Origin: Rhododendron vialii | Taxonomy: Eukaryota; Streptophyta; Magnoliopsida; Ericales; Ericaceae | Assembly (NCBI RefSeq): GCF_030253575.1 | Contig: NC_080559.1 | Span: 6,647,501 to 6,711,500, forward strand | Direction of reading: 5' to 3' | DNA: 64,000 nucleotides | Shown: positions 21,161 through 31,840 of the stretch, piece by piece | Layout of the letters: the number at the start of each line of letters is the position of its first letter | Position numbering within the stretch: the first letter of the stretch is position 1 | Notes under the pieces: generated by a model | What the model saw: only the letters and a program-made list of their open reading frames with translations | What the model was told of the DNA's origin: nothing | Database searches by the model: none | Made by a program: the position numbers and the translations under genes

Positions 21161-22335
21161 CAACCTTTTCAAATGTTTCTTTTACGCACGCACACAACTC
21201 ACATAATGCCACCCAAAACCGGTCATTATGTTGTTTCAAAATATTTCCTTCCTCGGAAAACATTTCCTTTCATTAATCACACCCTATGTGTCATGTTTCT
21301 ACATTCTCGGTTCTCGTGTCTCGTTTACATTCAAAGACTCCGCGGTAGGACACATATCTTTCTAACAAGATCATCCAATTCTATATTACTTTAACACGCT
21401 CAATCACTACTTATAGTATAACGCCACATATACGGACGCCTTTGGAGTGTATCACTTATGCTTTATTCAAAGCACAACGCCACATGTACGGACGTCTTTG
21501 GAGTGAAATCACTTATGCTTTATCACATACCACAAGTAATACAAGCAACTCATATACGCATGTTCATAACTATCTTAAAGATCAAAATACGATTACTTCT
21601 AATCAAACGATAAGTACGTAAGGATGAACTACATATAATTAGGAGTAGTAGATAGGGATAATCTACCGTTCTTCTTGGCGGTAGTCGGCTACGGAAAGTA
21701 CGTCGGTGGTCGGGCGGAGTAACTTCCTACGGTAGGCCTCCGGTAGCTTCGAAAGAGAAAAGTTTCTCTCGAAACTTCTACTTGACTAATACTACTACTA
21801 CTTTTGGATCGAGAGGGTGGTCGAATGGCGGTCTAGTGGCGGCCTAGGATGAGTTTCTTGAAGAACTCAAGAACTACTCAAGAACAAAGGAAGAACTAAG
21901 CAAGAACAAAGAAAGAACAAGGAAATTCTAGAGAGAGAAGTTGTAGAATGGGAGGTGTGTGTTCAATGCTTGGAATGGGGTCCTATTTATAGGAAAAATC
22001 TTGGCTCCCTCTCCTCTCTCAAGGCCGGCCCCCCTCTCTCTCACCATACCTCACACTTTGACACATGTCATGCACTTATGGAAGATCAAAGGCTAAACCC
22101 TAGGTTTGCATGGCTAGGTTAGGCTAAAAGGTAGGCTTGTATGGCTAAGACTTGTCCTTGGATGGGTTTATGAGAGATTTGTTGGAAGATTTGGAGACAA
22201 AGGTACAAGGTTCTTGGTTTAAACAATTGAAAGTTGTACAATGGGGAGTTATGTTTGGTTAGGAAGAATATTACCCAAGGATTTGAAAGGATATGGAAGA
22301 TCAAGGTAGTACAATCCCATCTCCTTCTTCCCTCC

Positions 22336-22337
<2 letters not shown>

Positions 22338-22381
<44 letters not shown>

Positions 22382-22392
22382 TCTCTCTCTCC
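22338..22392. repeat. CT microsatellite
   Basis: Long, nearly pure CT run, followed by short CA and TA runs to about 22430, within the solo LTR. Confidence 0.9.
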
Positions 22393-22659
22393 TAGTACTA
22401 CATACACACACACACATATATATATATACATACAACACAAATAAAATAATAGGTACTTTGTACTTTGAGCCAAGGAAACTTAAAGGCTAAGTTTCTCCTA
22501 CTAACAAATAAATAGGCACATGTCACATTAAATAAATAAACTAGGGTACTTTTAAGAATATTAGGCCTTAAAGGCTACTAAGGCTAATAAGTACTTTCAA
22601 ATTAAAATATGGGTACTTCATCACATGGGGTTTTAAGAAAAAAGATTAATTTAATAAAC

Positions 22660-23580
22660 CCATGTACTTGGTGAAAGAATAAATCTATTACCCAATGGAT
22701 AATAAATCCCCTAACGGTTATCGTCCAATGGATAATAAGGTACAGTACTTTAAATTATAATTTAAGTCTTTTAAAAGACTACATGTCCTTTTTGAAATTT
22801 ACCCATATGTACTTAGCCAAATATAATAAAGGAAAAGCTTTTGTCCAATGGGTAAAGATTACCCTAACAATCATTGTCCAATGGACAATAGTTACTAGGG
22901 TACTTTTATTTAGAAAAAATAATCAAAAGTACTTTTTAAAATAATTATAAAAGTCTATTCATGTACTTTTGTTCAAAACCCTTTTAATATAAAGAATTGG
23001 GTTTCTATTATCTAATGGATAATAGTTTCCCTAACTTTTATTGTCCAAAGGACAAAGAATAAAACCAAATTAATAAAAAGAAATAAATAAGTAATTTCTA
23101 GGGTTTGAGAAGTTTGACTAGTCACATCAACTTTATTGGAAGGTTCCCTAGTCACATCGGTACTTTATTTGGTCAAAAGTCTCTATTATCCAATGGTCAC
23201 TAACTTCCCTAACGGTTATTACCCAATGGATAATAGTTTCCCTTGCGGTTAATAACCATTGGACAAAAGAGTACAAGTACCTTTTATAAAAATAAAATTT
23301 TGAAAAGACTGCATGTACTTTTATAATAAAAAGTTTTATTATCCAATGGACAAAATTTACCCTTGCGGTTATTAACCAATGGATAATGGAGGGGTGGAAA
23401 AATCCCCAATAATCAAAGAATAAATGTACTTTGCACATGTTTTTATAAACCATTAAAATACTATATCTTGTACTTTACCAAAATATTTAAATGGGGGGGG
23501 GGGGGGGCTATTGTCCAATGGATAAAAATTACCTTAACCATTATGGACCAATGGGTAAAAGCAAAAGGTTCAAAAGTTTC
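22660..23580. repeat. Diverged tandem repeat with paired dyads, about 165 bp period
   Basis: Six units begin near 22681, 22850, 23008, 23183, 23337 and 23510. Each has two copies of a dyad close to tattatccaatggataata (9-bp arms around one base) separated by a taccctaacggttatt-like linker. Between the dyad pairs lies an AT-rich spacer with gtactttt words. A G-homopolymer follows at 23492-23506. Confidence 0.75.
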
Positions 23581-24207
23581 AAAAGATCCAAAAGGTTCAT
23601 CTAGTAACTAGGTAAATCGGTTGCTCGGTTCCTCCAAGTAGTCGGTTGGAAATTAACTAAATTGGTCACGTAGATTTTTTTTTTTTTTTTTTTTCTAGTC
23701 ACGAGTTTAACCAAGGACCAAAATTTTAACTACGACGAAAATTAACAAGCAATCATATAGCAACTCAAGAGAAAATAAGTAATTCAAATAAAATTCAAAT
23801 ATTTAACGAAATTTTTACAGACCAAAATTCAGGGTCGTTACAGATGTAATTGGAGTCGAATCAAATATGTGGAGGTAAAGTATGTTAATACTTGGAACAA
23901 AAAATCGTGGGTTAGTTGTTAAGTCTAGAGAGTAAAAATTTTATGGAAAAAAAAAAAAAAACTTTCACTAAAGACGAGAAAAATACCAAACAAATTGATT
24001 TTTTTTTTAGTCTAAATTGTCATCTTATATAAATTTAAAAAAAATTGCAATAATGGAGATATACTTTGTAATATGGAGATAATTTATATCGTGTTAAGTG
24101 AATTTACATTTTTTTTGATAATCGGATGTTCGAATCAGTTTGGTTGCACCAGAGTAGTTCCAAGATCTTAGAAATTGGACTCTACGAATATTTTCCCAAT
24201 TTGCCAA

Positions 24208-24366
24208 TGAGCTCCTAGCTCAGTTGGCATCACCCATCGCCTTCCTTAATGGAAGCCTAAGTGGTTGGTTGGCATTCAGGGTTATAAACAGCATCTGGAC
24301 CTCTTGTGTACAAGCTTACTAACTCCCTGTCGCTAATGTATACAATACTGGCACACACAAAAAATT
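24208..24366 (+). mobile_element. tRNA-derived SINE, copy A
   Basis: It begins gagctcctagctcagttggc, with a box A-like tagctcagttggca, and ends tgtatacaatactggcacac followed by an A run. The box B region is degraded. It is inserted at the same position of the unit as the copy at 29712, so the insertion predates that duplication. Confidence 0.65.
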
Positions 24367-24408
24367 ACATTTTTCAAATTCATGATGGGATTTGATTGGT
24401 ATTAATTA

Positions 24409-25759
24409 GGGGTTGTTCGGCCTAATAAGCTAAATGGCTTTTTTTTGTTCTTATTCAAAAACATTTCAAATTTGTTAATTTTTCGTTAACTTTTTGTGGA
24501 TCATTGCTTTTTCATGATGAGAGAAATTTAAAAAGTAAAAAATTACTATCAAAACCTAAATTTTTTTGAATAAAGACAAAAATAAGCCAACAAGCCATTT
24601 TTTCATCTTTATTCAAAAAAATGGGTTTCGATCATAATTTTATACTTTTTAGATTCCTTTATTCATGAAGAAGCAATAATCCACAAAAAGTTGACAAAAA
24701 ACTAACAAATGCAGAAAAAAAATTGTAATCTCCAAAAAGCCGAGTTCTTTGTGTTGGCAATTCCATTGACAAAACACATAATTTCATGTATCCCGTTATC
24801 GATTTGTAATTTATTTTATTTATTTTTTTAGAGAGTCTGTTTAGGTTGTGGAAAGGAATCAATTTGATTTGCATTGTATTGTGTTTGAGTGCGGTAGACA
24901 TTAGTCAAGCGGTTTTTTGGATTAGGAAGGACATATGGAGAGATTGTGATTCAGAAAGAAACATGGACAGATTGTGATGTGGAAAGACTAGTATCATGGA
25001 GAAAAGGAAAGTGGGAGTAAGGAAATAAAATAATTGAAGATGTGCATTTCGCTCAAGCAAAATATTGAAGGCAGGGATTTTGCTCGAGCAAAATATTTTC
25101 AGCATCTCTATAAATACGCATCAGTTAGTTCTTAATTATTTGAGGCGCCGTTCTCCCTCTCCCTATGGTGAAAAAGACCTAGAAACATGTCTAGGGTCAT
25201 TAGAGAGTGTTTTTTCAATTGTGCTTGGAGTACAGATACGATTTATGTATCATTGAGCGTTAATAGATCTCCAAGAGTTATTTCATCAACAACTACAAGT
25301 TCCAGAGAAGCCCTTAGGAGGATTCCTAGACAGTACAAAGTCTTTCAATGGATTCCGGGAGGCAAATGGAAGACTTGTGGATTCAAGGCAGCAGTGGTCG
25401 AAGTACTGGGTGTGGTGAATGAGGATTTGGCAAGTAGAACTTAGGGTGATTGGTGAGGATTCATAATCTTAGGTAAGTTTGCTTGTAACTACACATTGAG
25501 TATAGTGTTTTTGATTCCTTCACGTGGTTTTTTTCCGTTTTGGATTTTCCACATATATTTGGTGTTATTCTGTTTATTGCTTTCCGGTCATAAGATTGGT
25601 ATGTCTTTATTGATTGGTTGAATATTTATTATTAGTTAGATTGTTTTTATAAGAGATTAAAAAAATAAGCAAATCTAAAAACCTAGGTGGGCTAGGATTT
25701 TTCAATTCAATAAGGATAAAAAAAAATAAGTCATTTGGCTTATTAAGCTGAACGACCCC
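24409..25759. mobile_element. PIF/Harbinger-like DNA transposon, non-autonomous
   Basis: The termini are ggggttgttcggcctaataa and its complement (ending aagctgaacgacccc). TTA is duplicated at 24406-24408 and 25760-25762. The homologous sites downstream of copies 1 and 3 read gtattaattagtttggat and are empty, which fixes the borders. No transposase is recognised. The middle (about 24840-25600) has a different composition, with a TATA-like ctctataaatacg and a 25187-25444 open frame of unknown nature, possibly a captured LTR piece. Confidence 0.75.
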
Positions 25760-26103
25760 TTAGTTTGGATGTTTGAACTTTGAACTTAAATATATCCATT
25801 TTGAATCCTGGAACAGTACTACTACCTTCAGTCCAAAAAGAGTCCGAAAACTTCAAAAAATACATTTTTGTTTAAAATTCCAAAATTTATTGACTAATTT
25901 GTGGGAAGAAAGTTTGAATTTTTTTTTTTGGTCAAAAAATGTATTTTTTTAAGTTCTCATTTTGCAAATAGGAAGAGACATTCCGGCGAAACCGCAGAGG
26001 ATCAAGAATTTGGGATGGATGGTGTAGGATAGGAGTATGATATTTACGTATTTAATACAAATAGTAACACCTAAACTTTGACTTGATTTTAATAGTGTGT
26101 TTA

Positions 26104-26507
26104 GAGCATCTCCATTGTAATAAGCAAATAGGTGTGGATAAGCAAATTGAATAACAAATACTTAAAAAACACCCTACATTGTAATAAGCAAAATTACAAT
26201 TCTTTTAGCAAATAACAAAATTCCACCAATTCCATTACCAAACTTAACAACTTTTACTAATAACCAAACTCAATAACTCAAAAACACTCCACATTGGAAT
26301 CATCTCAGCAAGACGAATAATTTGGTGTGGTCAGGTGCATGATTAAAATTTGTTTGCGATTGGACAAATGTGCATTGTGTATTGTGAGGTTTTTTTTTGT
26401 TAGAGGTGCAAAAACAATCAATGTAGAGGTAAAAATTATTAAATTTAATTATGAACTAAATGGATAATCAACGTGAAACATTTTGATTATTATCGGTGCG
26501 AATGCTC
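26104..26507. mobile_element. Tourist-like (PIF/Harbinger) MITE, copy 2
   Basis: It starts gagcatctccattgtaataa and ends gcgaatgctc. TTA is duplicated at 26101-26103 and 26508-26510. It is 404 bp. The equivalent place near 30205 in the next unit lacks it. Confidence 0.8.
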
Positions 26508-27800
26508 TTAGCCACTAATAAATGGTGAAAAATATCGACAAAATATCTCTCGCTTAAAGTAGGATAGGATTTTTATCTCTCTCCTCTCTTTTTTCTGGAA
26601 AATTTCCGTCGGCAAGGTTTTTTTTTTTTTGTTACGGTACGTGTCGTGAAAATAATGGACAGGACACATGGAGTACTAGTACTAAAGTAGGAGAAGTTTT
26701 TCAGTGTCGGGCAGGTATATTCACCTTATGCCCGTTTATGCATCTAAGCCGTTTAAAAGTGTTTTGTTTATCCTCATTAAAAGAGGGTGAATACTATCAT
26801 CTTTTTTACTGATTAAAATGGTGTAGGTCTCATCCTTACAATATACTTTTTGATAAGTATAACGAAATACACACTATTTCAATCAAAATAAATAAAGATA
26901 ATGTTCACTATTTTAAATGAAAGGTGAACAAAATTAGCAAATTCTAGCTAAAGAGTGATAGCAACAAAAAACAAAGGAAAGAAGTCTATATATATATATA
27001 TCTTGAAACCACATCTTCCAAATATCTACATTATCCAGTCAAATACTACAGTATATTTGAACAATATTTGTTTGGATCCTCGCTGGATGATTGCCATTTG
27101 CCCACATCGTACCTAATTATGGACAAAGAATCACCCGACCAAATTTAATATCACGAATCACCACTTGGTTCCACCATTTGACAACAACGACACACAAGAA
27201 ATTTTTGGGTGTCGGTAGGGCATAGTGTACGCGCGTGCAATTCAAATTGTCTAAACGTGTTTTAGACCGTTTGGATTTCAGAGAGAAAAAAAGAGGAAGG
27301 GGATTTCAGAGAGAAAAGAGAGGGGCGCGGGGGGAGTAATTCTGGGCAATTGGATCACTGATTGGACGGTCCGGATCGCCGACGAGTGTCACGTGATATC
27401 CACTCAACACCCAAAAACTATAAAAACAAAAATTAAAACCCTGAAAAGAATCACAGTATGAAACAAAAATTAAATTATACGTCAGCGAAAATTAATTTAG
27501 TTTAGTCCAAACTTATTTTATCGGTAGACAAAGTAAGGAGAAGGAAACCATTAAAGGGTTGGTCAGGTGATTTTGGCCGGAGACTTCTCTCAAAGTTTCG
27601 ATCAACTTCAATTTTCATTGCTGGCAATTTTTGCAATCACCTCATTTCACGTGTAAGCATGTGAAACACGATTATAGAAAGAGATTGTATAAATTAATAT
27701 GAAGTGGGCGCAAATTAACCTAAGACTTACGCATTATAAAAATAATAATAATACGAGGGGTATTGCATTTGGGATTGTGATGTTGACGTTTTGAATCTTC
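26508..27800. other. Upstream region of dehydrin unit 2
   Basis: No gene. It parallels 13290-14680 upstream of copy 1 (agagtgatagcaacaaaa, ggatcctcgctggatgattg, taaaaccctgaaaagaatcac). The word cttaaagta at 26553-26561 is the empty version of the Mutator-type insertion found at 30272. Confidence 0.7.
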
Positions 27801-28236
27801 CAACGCGCCGCGTACACGTAGCAAATTAGCTACTCCTAATCCTTTATTTTTAGAGCATGTACACCAATGAAAATGTAAAAATGCTGATCAACAGTGTATT
27901 TTTTTTATTTTACCTACTCACATCTCTCTCAATACTACACCAATATTATCTATTTTACCTAACTCCAATTAAAATATATATTTTTCACTCATTTTTTTAT
28001 TATCTTTATTGTTTAAAGAGAGGAGAAAGGAGGGAGGAGAGAGAGAAATAAATAATAATAATAAAAAAAGAGTATGAACAGTACATAGGTAAAAATAGAG
28101 AACAACTATTCACAAATGCATTTTAACTCCTCTTTTAGCTCATTTGGTGTAGACTATTTTTTATATTTCTCTTAGGTAAAATAGCAAAAAATGTATTTTT
28201 GCTCGTCTAGTGTACTTGCTCTTAGCGCCTATAAAA
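27801..28236 (+). promoter_or_regulatory. Promoter of dehydrin copy 2, split by a MITE
   Basis: The conserved module gcgccgcgtacacgta (27805-27820) lies upstream and the TATA box gcgcctataaaatc downstream (TATAAAA at 28230-28236). About 65 bp present in copy 1 between them are missing, and a 369-bp MITE has been added directly before gcgcctataaaa. The ABRE-like module is therefore now about 410 bp from the TATA box instead of about 110. Confidence 0.65.
27853..28221. mobile_element. Tourist-like MITE in the core promoter of dehydrin copy 2
   Basis: It starts gagcatgtacaccaatg and ends tctagtgtacttgctc, with TTA at 27850-27852 and 28222-28224. The paralogous site in copy 1 (14798-14800, ttttta/gcgcc) is empty, which proves the borders and the TTA duplication. 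The right end lies 8 bp upstream of the TATAAAA. The same family occurs at 44050-44393. Confidence 0.88.
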
Positions 28237-28337
28237 TCAAACCCGTGGACGCTCTCTTCTCTTCACATCCGATACCCATTTCACGTCCCACTTATACATA
28301 CAGAGAGAGAAAAAAAAAAGAAGACAGAGAAGAAAAG

Positions 28338-28841
28338 ATGGCAGGAATCATGAACAAGATAGGCGAAACCCTCCACATGGGAGGCAAAAAGGAAGGCGAG
28401 CAGAACAAGCCGGAGCAGCAGCACGGGGGGCAGCACAAGACGGACCAGCAGTACGGGGGGCAGCACCAGACTGGGCAGTACCAGGGCGGGGAGGGGCAGC
28501 AGCAGCAGTACGGGCAGCAGCACCAGACGGAGCACTACCAGGGCGGCGGCGAGGAGCAGTGCAAGGAAGGAGGGGGGATCATGGACAAGGTGAAGGACAA
28601 GATCCACGGCGGTGGCGAACAACAGCAGTACGGGCAACAGCACCAGACGGGGCAGTACCAGGGCGGCGGCGAGGGGCAGCGCAAGGAAGGAGGGGGGATC
28701 ATGGACAAGGTGAAGGACAAGATCCACGGCGGTGGTACTGGTGGTACTCAGGATCACGAGAACAGGGGGGAGAAGAAGAAGAAGGAGAAGAAGAAGCACG
28801 AGGACGGACATGAGAGCAGCAGCAGCAGCGACAGCGATTAG
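28338..28841 (+). CDS. KS-type dehydrin with two K-segments
   Basis: 167-aa hydrophilic protein of the HIRD11-like KS-dehydrin family, thought to protect membranes and proteins and to bind metal ions under cold or drought. It starts MAGIMNKIGETLHMGG; I chose this ATG because it is the one conserved in the other two copies, although the frame is open upstream into the MITE. Gln/Gly/Tyr-rich linkers separate two K-segments (about residues 76-91 and 116-131, core IMDKVKDKIHGGG). The tail has the lysine cluster EKKKKEKKK (145-153) and the phosphorylatable serine run SSSSSDSD at the very end. The order K then S is the KS signature. It differs from copy 1 by having six fewer repeats and an intact tail. 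Confidence 0.92.
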   Translation: MAGIMNKIGETLHMGGKKEGEQNKPEQQHGGQHKTDQQYGGQHQTGQYQGGEGQQQQYGQQHQTEHYQGGGEEQCKEGGGIMDKVKDKIHGGGEQQQYGQQHQTGQYQGGGEGQRKEGGGIMDKVKDKIHGGGTGGTQDHENRGEKKKKEKKKHEDGHESSSSSDSD

Positions 28842-28895
28842 ATCGCCCCGTCCTTATTTTCTTTTCCGCCGCTACCTACGTACGCTTCCGTTTAG

Positions 28896-29456
28896 GTAAT
28901 TAACCATACTATAGATCTCTATGTTTACGTACACACATGCAACCGATGATGGACACATAATTTGTATCTAAAAGGGGCCGGAACCACTTGTGGTCCTCTA
29001 GTGAGATAATATTTCTATGATCCCTGCACCATTTTGACCGATGAAAAAGACAGAGTAATGTTTACGTCTTTTGTATATGGAGAGTGAACAAAATCATTCT
29101 GGTTGTGGGTGTATACGTAGTTACCAATTTCTTTTTCTTTTTGATAAATTAGCATCATAAGGAGTATTTTTTGAACTTATATATTCGTTTTGAATTTTGT
29201 GATCCAAGGAACTTGCGAGGCCAATGTTATAGTGTACTAGAACTTTTCTTAATAAACGTTAAAACGTTATAAAAAGAAGAAGAAGGTTTATCTAAAGAAA
29301 AACATTTACAGTTGTGCACAGAATATTTAGAATCTGATCATGAAAAATAAAATAACCTTGTGACACAAGCTTTTGATCACAATCTACAAATGTTGTTAAA
29401 AATCTACTCTCTCTCTCTCTCTCTCTCCTAATTTTTTTGTTCCTCCTACTTTGCAG
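28896..29456 (+). other. Probable 3'UTR intron of dehydrin copy 2
   Basis: The donor tttag/gtaattaacc and acceptor tttgcag/atgtct parallel those of copy 1, again with a CT run and pyrimidine tract before the acceptor. The interior has diverged more than the junctions. Confidence 0.5.
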
Positions 29457-30271
29457 ATGTCTCGAGGGAGCTAGAAATAAAATCCTGATAAGAGGGGTAA
29501 AAGAAATGAAGAGTGTTTTTCTTCTTCAGTATCTATGACGTAGTAGAATTTATGAGATGTTGTTTGGGTGGGAGTTCAATATAATGTCTCTTGATATGCT
29601 TAAGTTAAAAATAATAATAATGTTGCTGAAATGCTTTTTCCATGCTTAAACGTTGCAGTAGTTCCAAGATTTTAGAAATTGGACTCTTATGAATATTTTC
29701 CGAATTTGCCTACGAGCTCCTAGCTCAGTTGACATTACCCAGAGTCTTCTTTAGTGGAGACCTGCGGTCGAACCCCACGAGGGGCGGTTATAAACAGCCT
29801 CGATCATTTGTTCACAAATTCACTAACTCCTTGCCGCTGATGTATACAATACTGGCACACACAGGGATTCGATTGGTATTTTGGATGTTTGAACTTAAAC
29901 ATATCCATTTTGAATCCTGGAACAGGACTACTATCTTCATTCCAAAAAGAGTCAAAAAATACATTTTTGTTAAAAATTCCAAAATTTATTGACTAATTTG
30001 TGGAAAAAAAAATTTAATAATTTTTTTTGTCAAAAATTTATTTTTTTGAAGTTCTCATTTTGCGGACCGAAACAGACATTACGGCCAAACCGTAGAAGAC
30101 CAAGAATTTGAGAGTTGGAACGAAAGGAGTAGGATATAAAGAGTGTGATTTTTACATATTTAATACTACTAGTAACGCCTAAACTTCGCCTCGATTTTAA
30201 TCACCATTAATAAATGGTGAAAATAGTCAAGCTACTACGAGCTATCAACAAAATATCTCTCGCTTAAAGTA
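29457..30271. other. 3' flank of dehydrin unit 2
   Basis: No separate gene. It holds the conserved gagttcaatataatgtctct block, a SINE (29712-29869) and the ccattttgaatcctggaaca block. It is followed by AT-rich sequence homologous to 25860-26100. Confidence 0.6.
29712..29869 (+). mobile_element. tRNA-derived SINE, copy B
   Basis: It begins gagctcctagctcagttgac (box A), has a recognisable box B in cggtcgaaccccac, and ends tgtatacaatactggcacac. It is orthologous in position to the SINE at 24208, inserted before that duplication. It is not a functional tRNA because the cloverleaf is incomplete. Confidence 0.75.
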
Positions 30272-30660
30272 GGAGAATGATACCCCCACCGCAGTTCTCC
30301 CACCGAACAGCCCACCGCACGCACGCTGGGCCCACTTCGGCCATCAAACGGCCGATCCGATCCGTCCAAAAATTCTATTAAAAAAAAATTGAGTGGGTCT
30401 ATGCGAAAATCAATGGCATCCAACATGCGTAAGTGCTCGAACCAATCTTCCATCTTTTAATGGCTCGGATCTCTGATTTTTGGAAGTTCGGATCGAGCAC
30501 TTATTCATGTCGGATGCCATTGATTTTTGCGCAGACCCACTTCGGTTTTTTTTTTTAGAATTTTTGGACGGTTCGGATAGGCCGTCCGGTTGCCGGAGTG
30601 GGCCCGGCGTGTGTGCGGGGGGCTGTTCGGTGGGGGAACTGCGGTGGGGTATCATTCTCC
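30272..30660. mobile_element. Mutator-type hairpin MITE, copy 1
   Basis: The 389-bp element has ends ggagaatgatacccc and its complement. The perfect 9-bp duplication cttaaagta is at 30263-30271 and 30661-30669, the Mutator hallmark. The two halves are inverted along almost the whole length (about 170 bp each), so the RNA would fold into a long hairpin. The paralogous site at 26553 is empty. Related copies are at 34085-34434 and 58245-58654. Confidence 0.9.
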
Positions 30661-30669
30661 CTTAAAGTA

Positions 30670-31840
30670 GGATAGGATTTTTATCTCTCTTATTCTGTCG
30701 GCAAGGTTTTTTTTTTTTTGGTTAGCGTACGTGTCCTGAAAATAATGGACAGGAGGCATGGAGTACTACTAAAGTGGATATAAGTGAAAAAATATTTTAC
30801 TAATTTCTCTCGTCGGGAATAAAAAAGCAATAAATATTTGACCATTAGAATTTAGATCGCATGCCCACAGAAGCAAACCAACGCAAACTTTGGAGCTACT
30901 AAGAATTATGTCAAATTATTACCTTCAAAATCTCAGAATTAATCGAGATGCATGTAAGTTTATCCAAACATCTGCTACTACAAAATGAGACACCTGCCTC
31001 TTAGGAGTAATTTCTTAAATGGGCCCAAGGTGGGTAAAAAAGTCTTCTCCAGAGTGATAGCAACAGTAGACAAGGAAAATTAAAGTCAATATCTAGAAAC
31101 CATATCTTGCAAAATAGGGAGTATCCAATGTCCAGTCACATATTTAAATGAAGAGAGATATTACAGTCACATTAATTTGTCGCATCTCAACTATATTATT
31201 CTTATATACATATGGGTTCTATCCGGGTCATTATCATTTATTATGAAATTTTCACACATGCATGTGAAAAATGTGTGGTTGGAATGCGACCCTTGCAATT
31301 TCCTTAAAGGATATCTGTTTGGATCCTCGCTGGATTTCCCCATATCGTACCTAATCATGACAAGAATCACCGGATCATTACCAAATACCAAAAAATTTAA
31401 TACTATCACGAATCACCATTTTAAAGATCTCTAACAGCGATCGAGCAATCTACAAATTAACAAGGGCCTAAGTTGATATTAATTACCGGTCAAAGATAAC
31501 AGACGTATTCAGATCATTGATCGTCGAGTTGAACGGTCTGAATGAAAATTCTCACACGATTCTTACAGAGAGAATCCTTGTAGAGAATCCCGATCCGCTT
31601 AGGATGGTTAGGTGTAGAATTTATTTAGTTCACGGGTAGTTTGAAAAAGTGTTGGTAATTCAAGTGTCAGCCCTTTTAATTTCATCAAAAGAATTGCATT
31701 ATATTATTGAAAATATGATGAATAATATGTTCTCTTTACACACCAAAGGAAAATAATTAAAGGCAAGGAGAAGGTGGAGGGGGATTGCGTTGGGATTGCG
31801 ATGTTGGCGTTTCGAATCGATCGTTAACACCTGTCATCTG
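30670..31840. other. Upstream region of dehydrin unit 3
   Basis: No gene. It shares agagtgatagcaaca and gtttggatcctcgctgga with units 1 and 2, and aagcaataaatatttgacca with the flank near 3824. The word gctactacaaaatgag near 30974 is the likely uninterrupted version of the site hit by the LTR element at 3976. Confidence 0.55.

Larger units (their letters stand above)
19356..23842 (-). mobile_element. Giant solo LTR (4.49 kb)
   Basis: It begins tgtaacgccccgaattttgg and ends ccaaaattcagggtcgttaca, giving complementary TG...CA termini. It is flanked by the 5-bp duplication gatgt (19351-19355 and 23843-23847). There is no internal region, PBS or PPT, so it is a recombinant solo LTR. The minus strand reads TGTAACGACCC...GGGGCGTTACA, a style typical of plant chromovirus LTRs. 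The first 52 bp are tandemly duplicated (19356-19407 and 19408-19459). Open frames on both strands inside it are repeat translations. Confidence 0.85.
24120..26000 (+). pseudogene. Orphan 3' flank of a lost dehydrin unit
   Basis: Segments agtagttccaagatcttaga, attggactctacgaatattt and the later ccattttgaatcctggaaca match the downstream flanks of dehydrin copies 1-3, in the same order. No dehydrin coding sequence precedes them. It shares the SINE of copy 2 at the same place. The flank is split by a transposon at 24409-25759. The array therefore had at least one more unit, whose gene is gone. Confidence 0.6.

Noticed and set aside
20087..21394. Long overlapping frames on both strands in the solo LTR (up to 314 codons).
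   Set aside because: Period-374 repeats avoid stops in several frames at once; the peptides are low complexity and frame-ambiguous.
24208..24366. tRNA gene call suggested by the tagctcagttggca box A.
   Set aside because: No complete acceptor stem or anticodon arm; the 3' half is SINE tail and the same unit is repeated at 29712.
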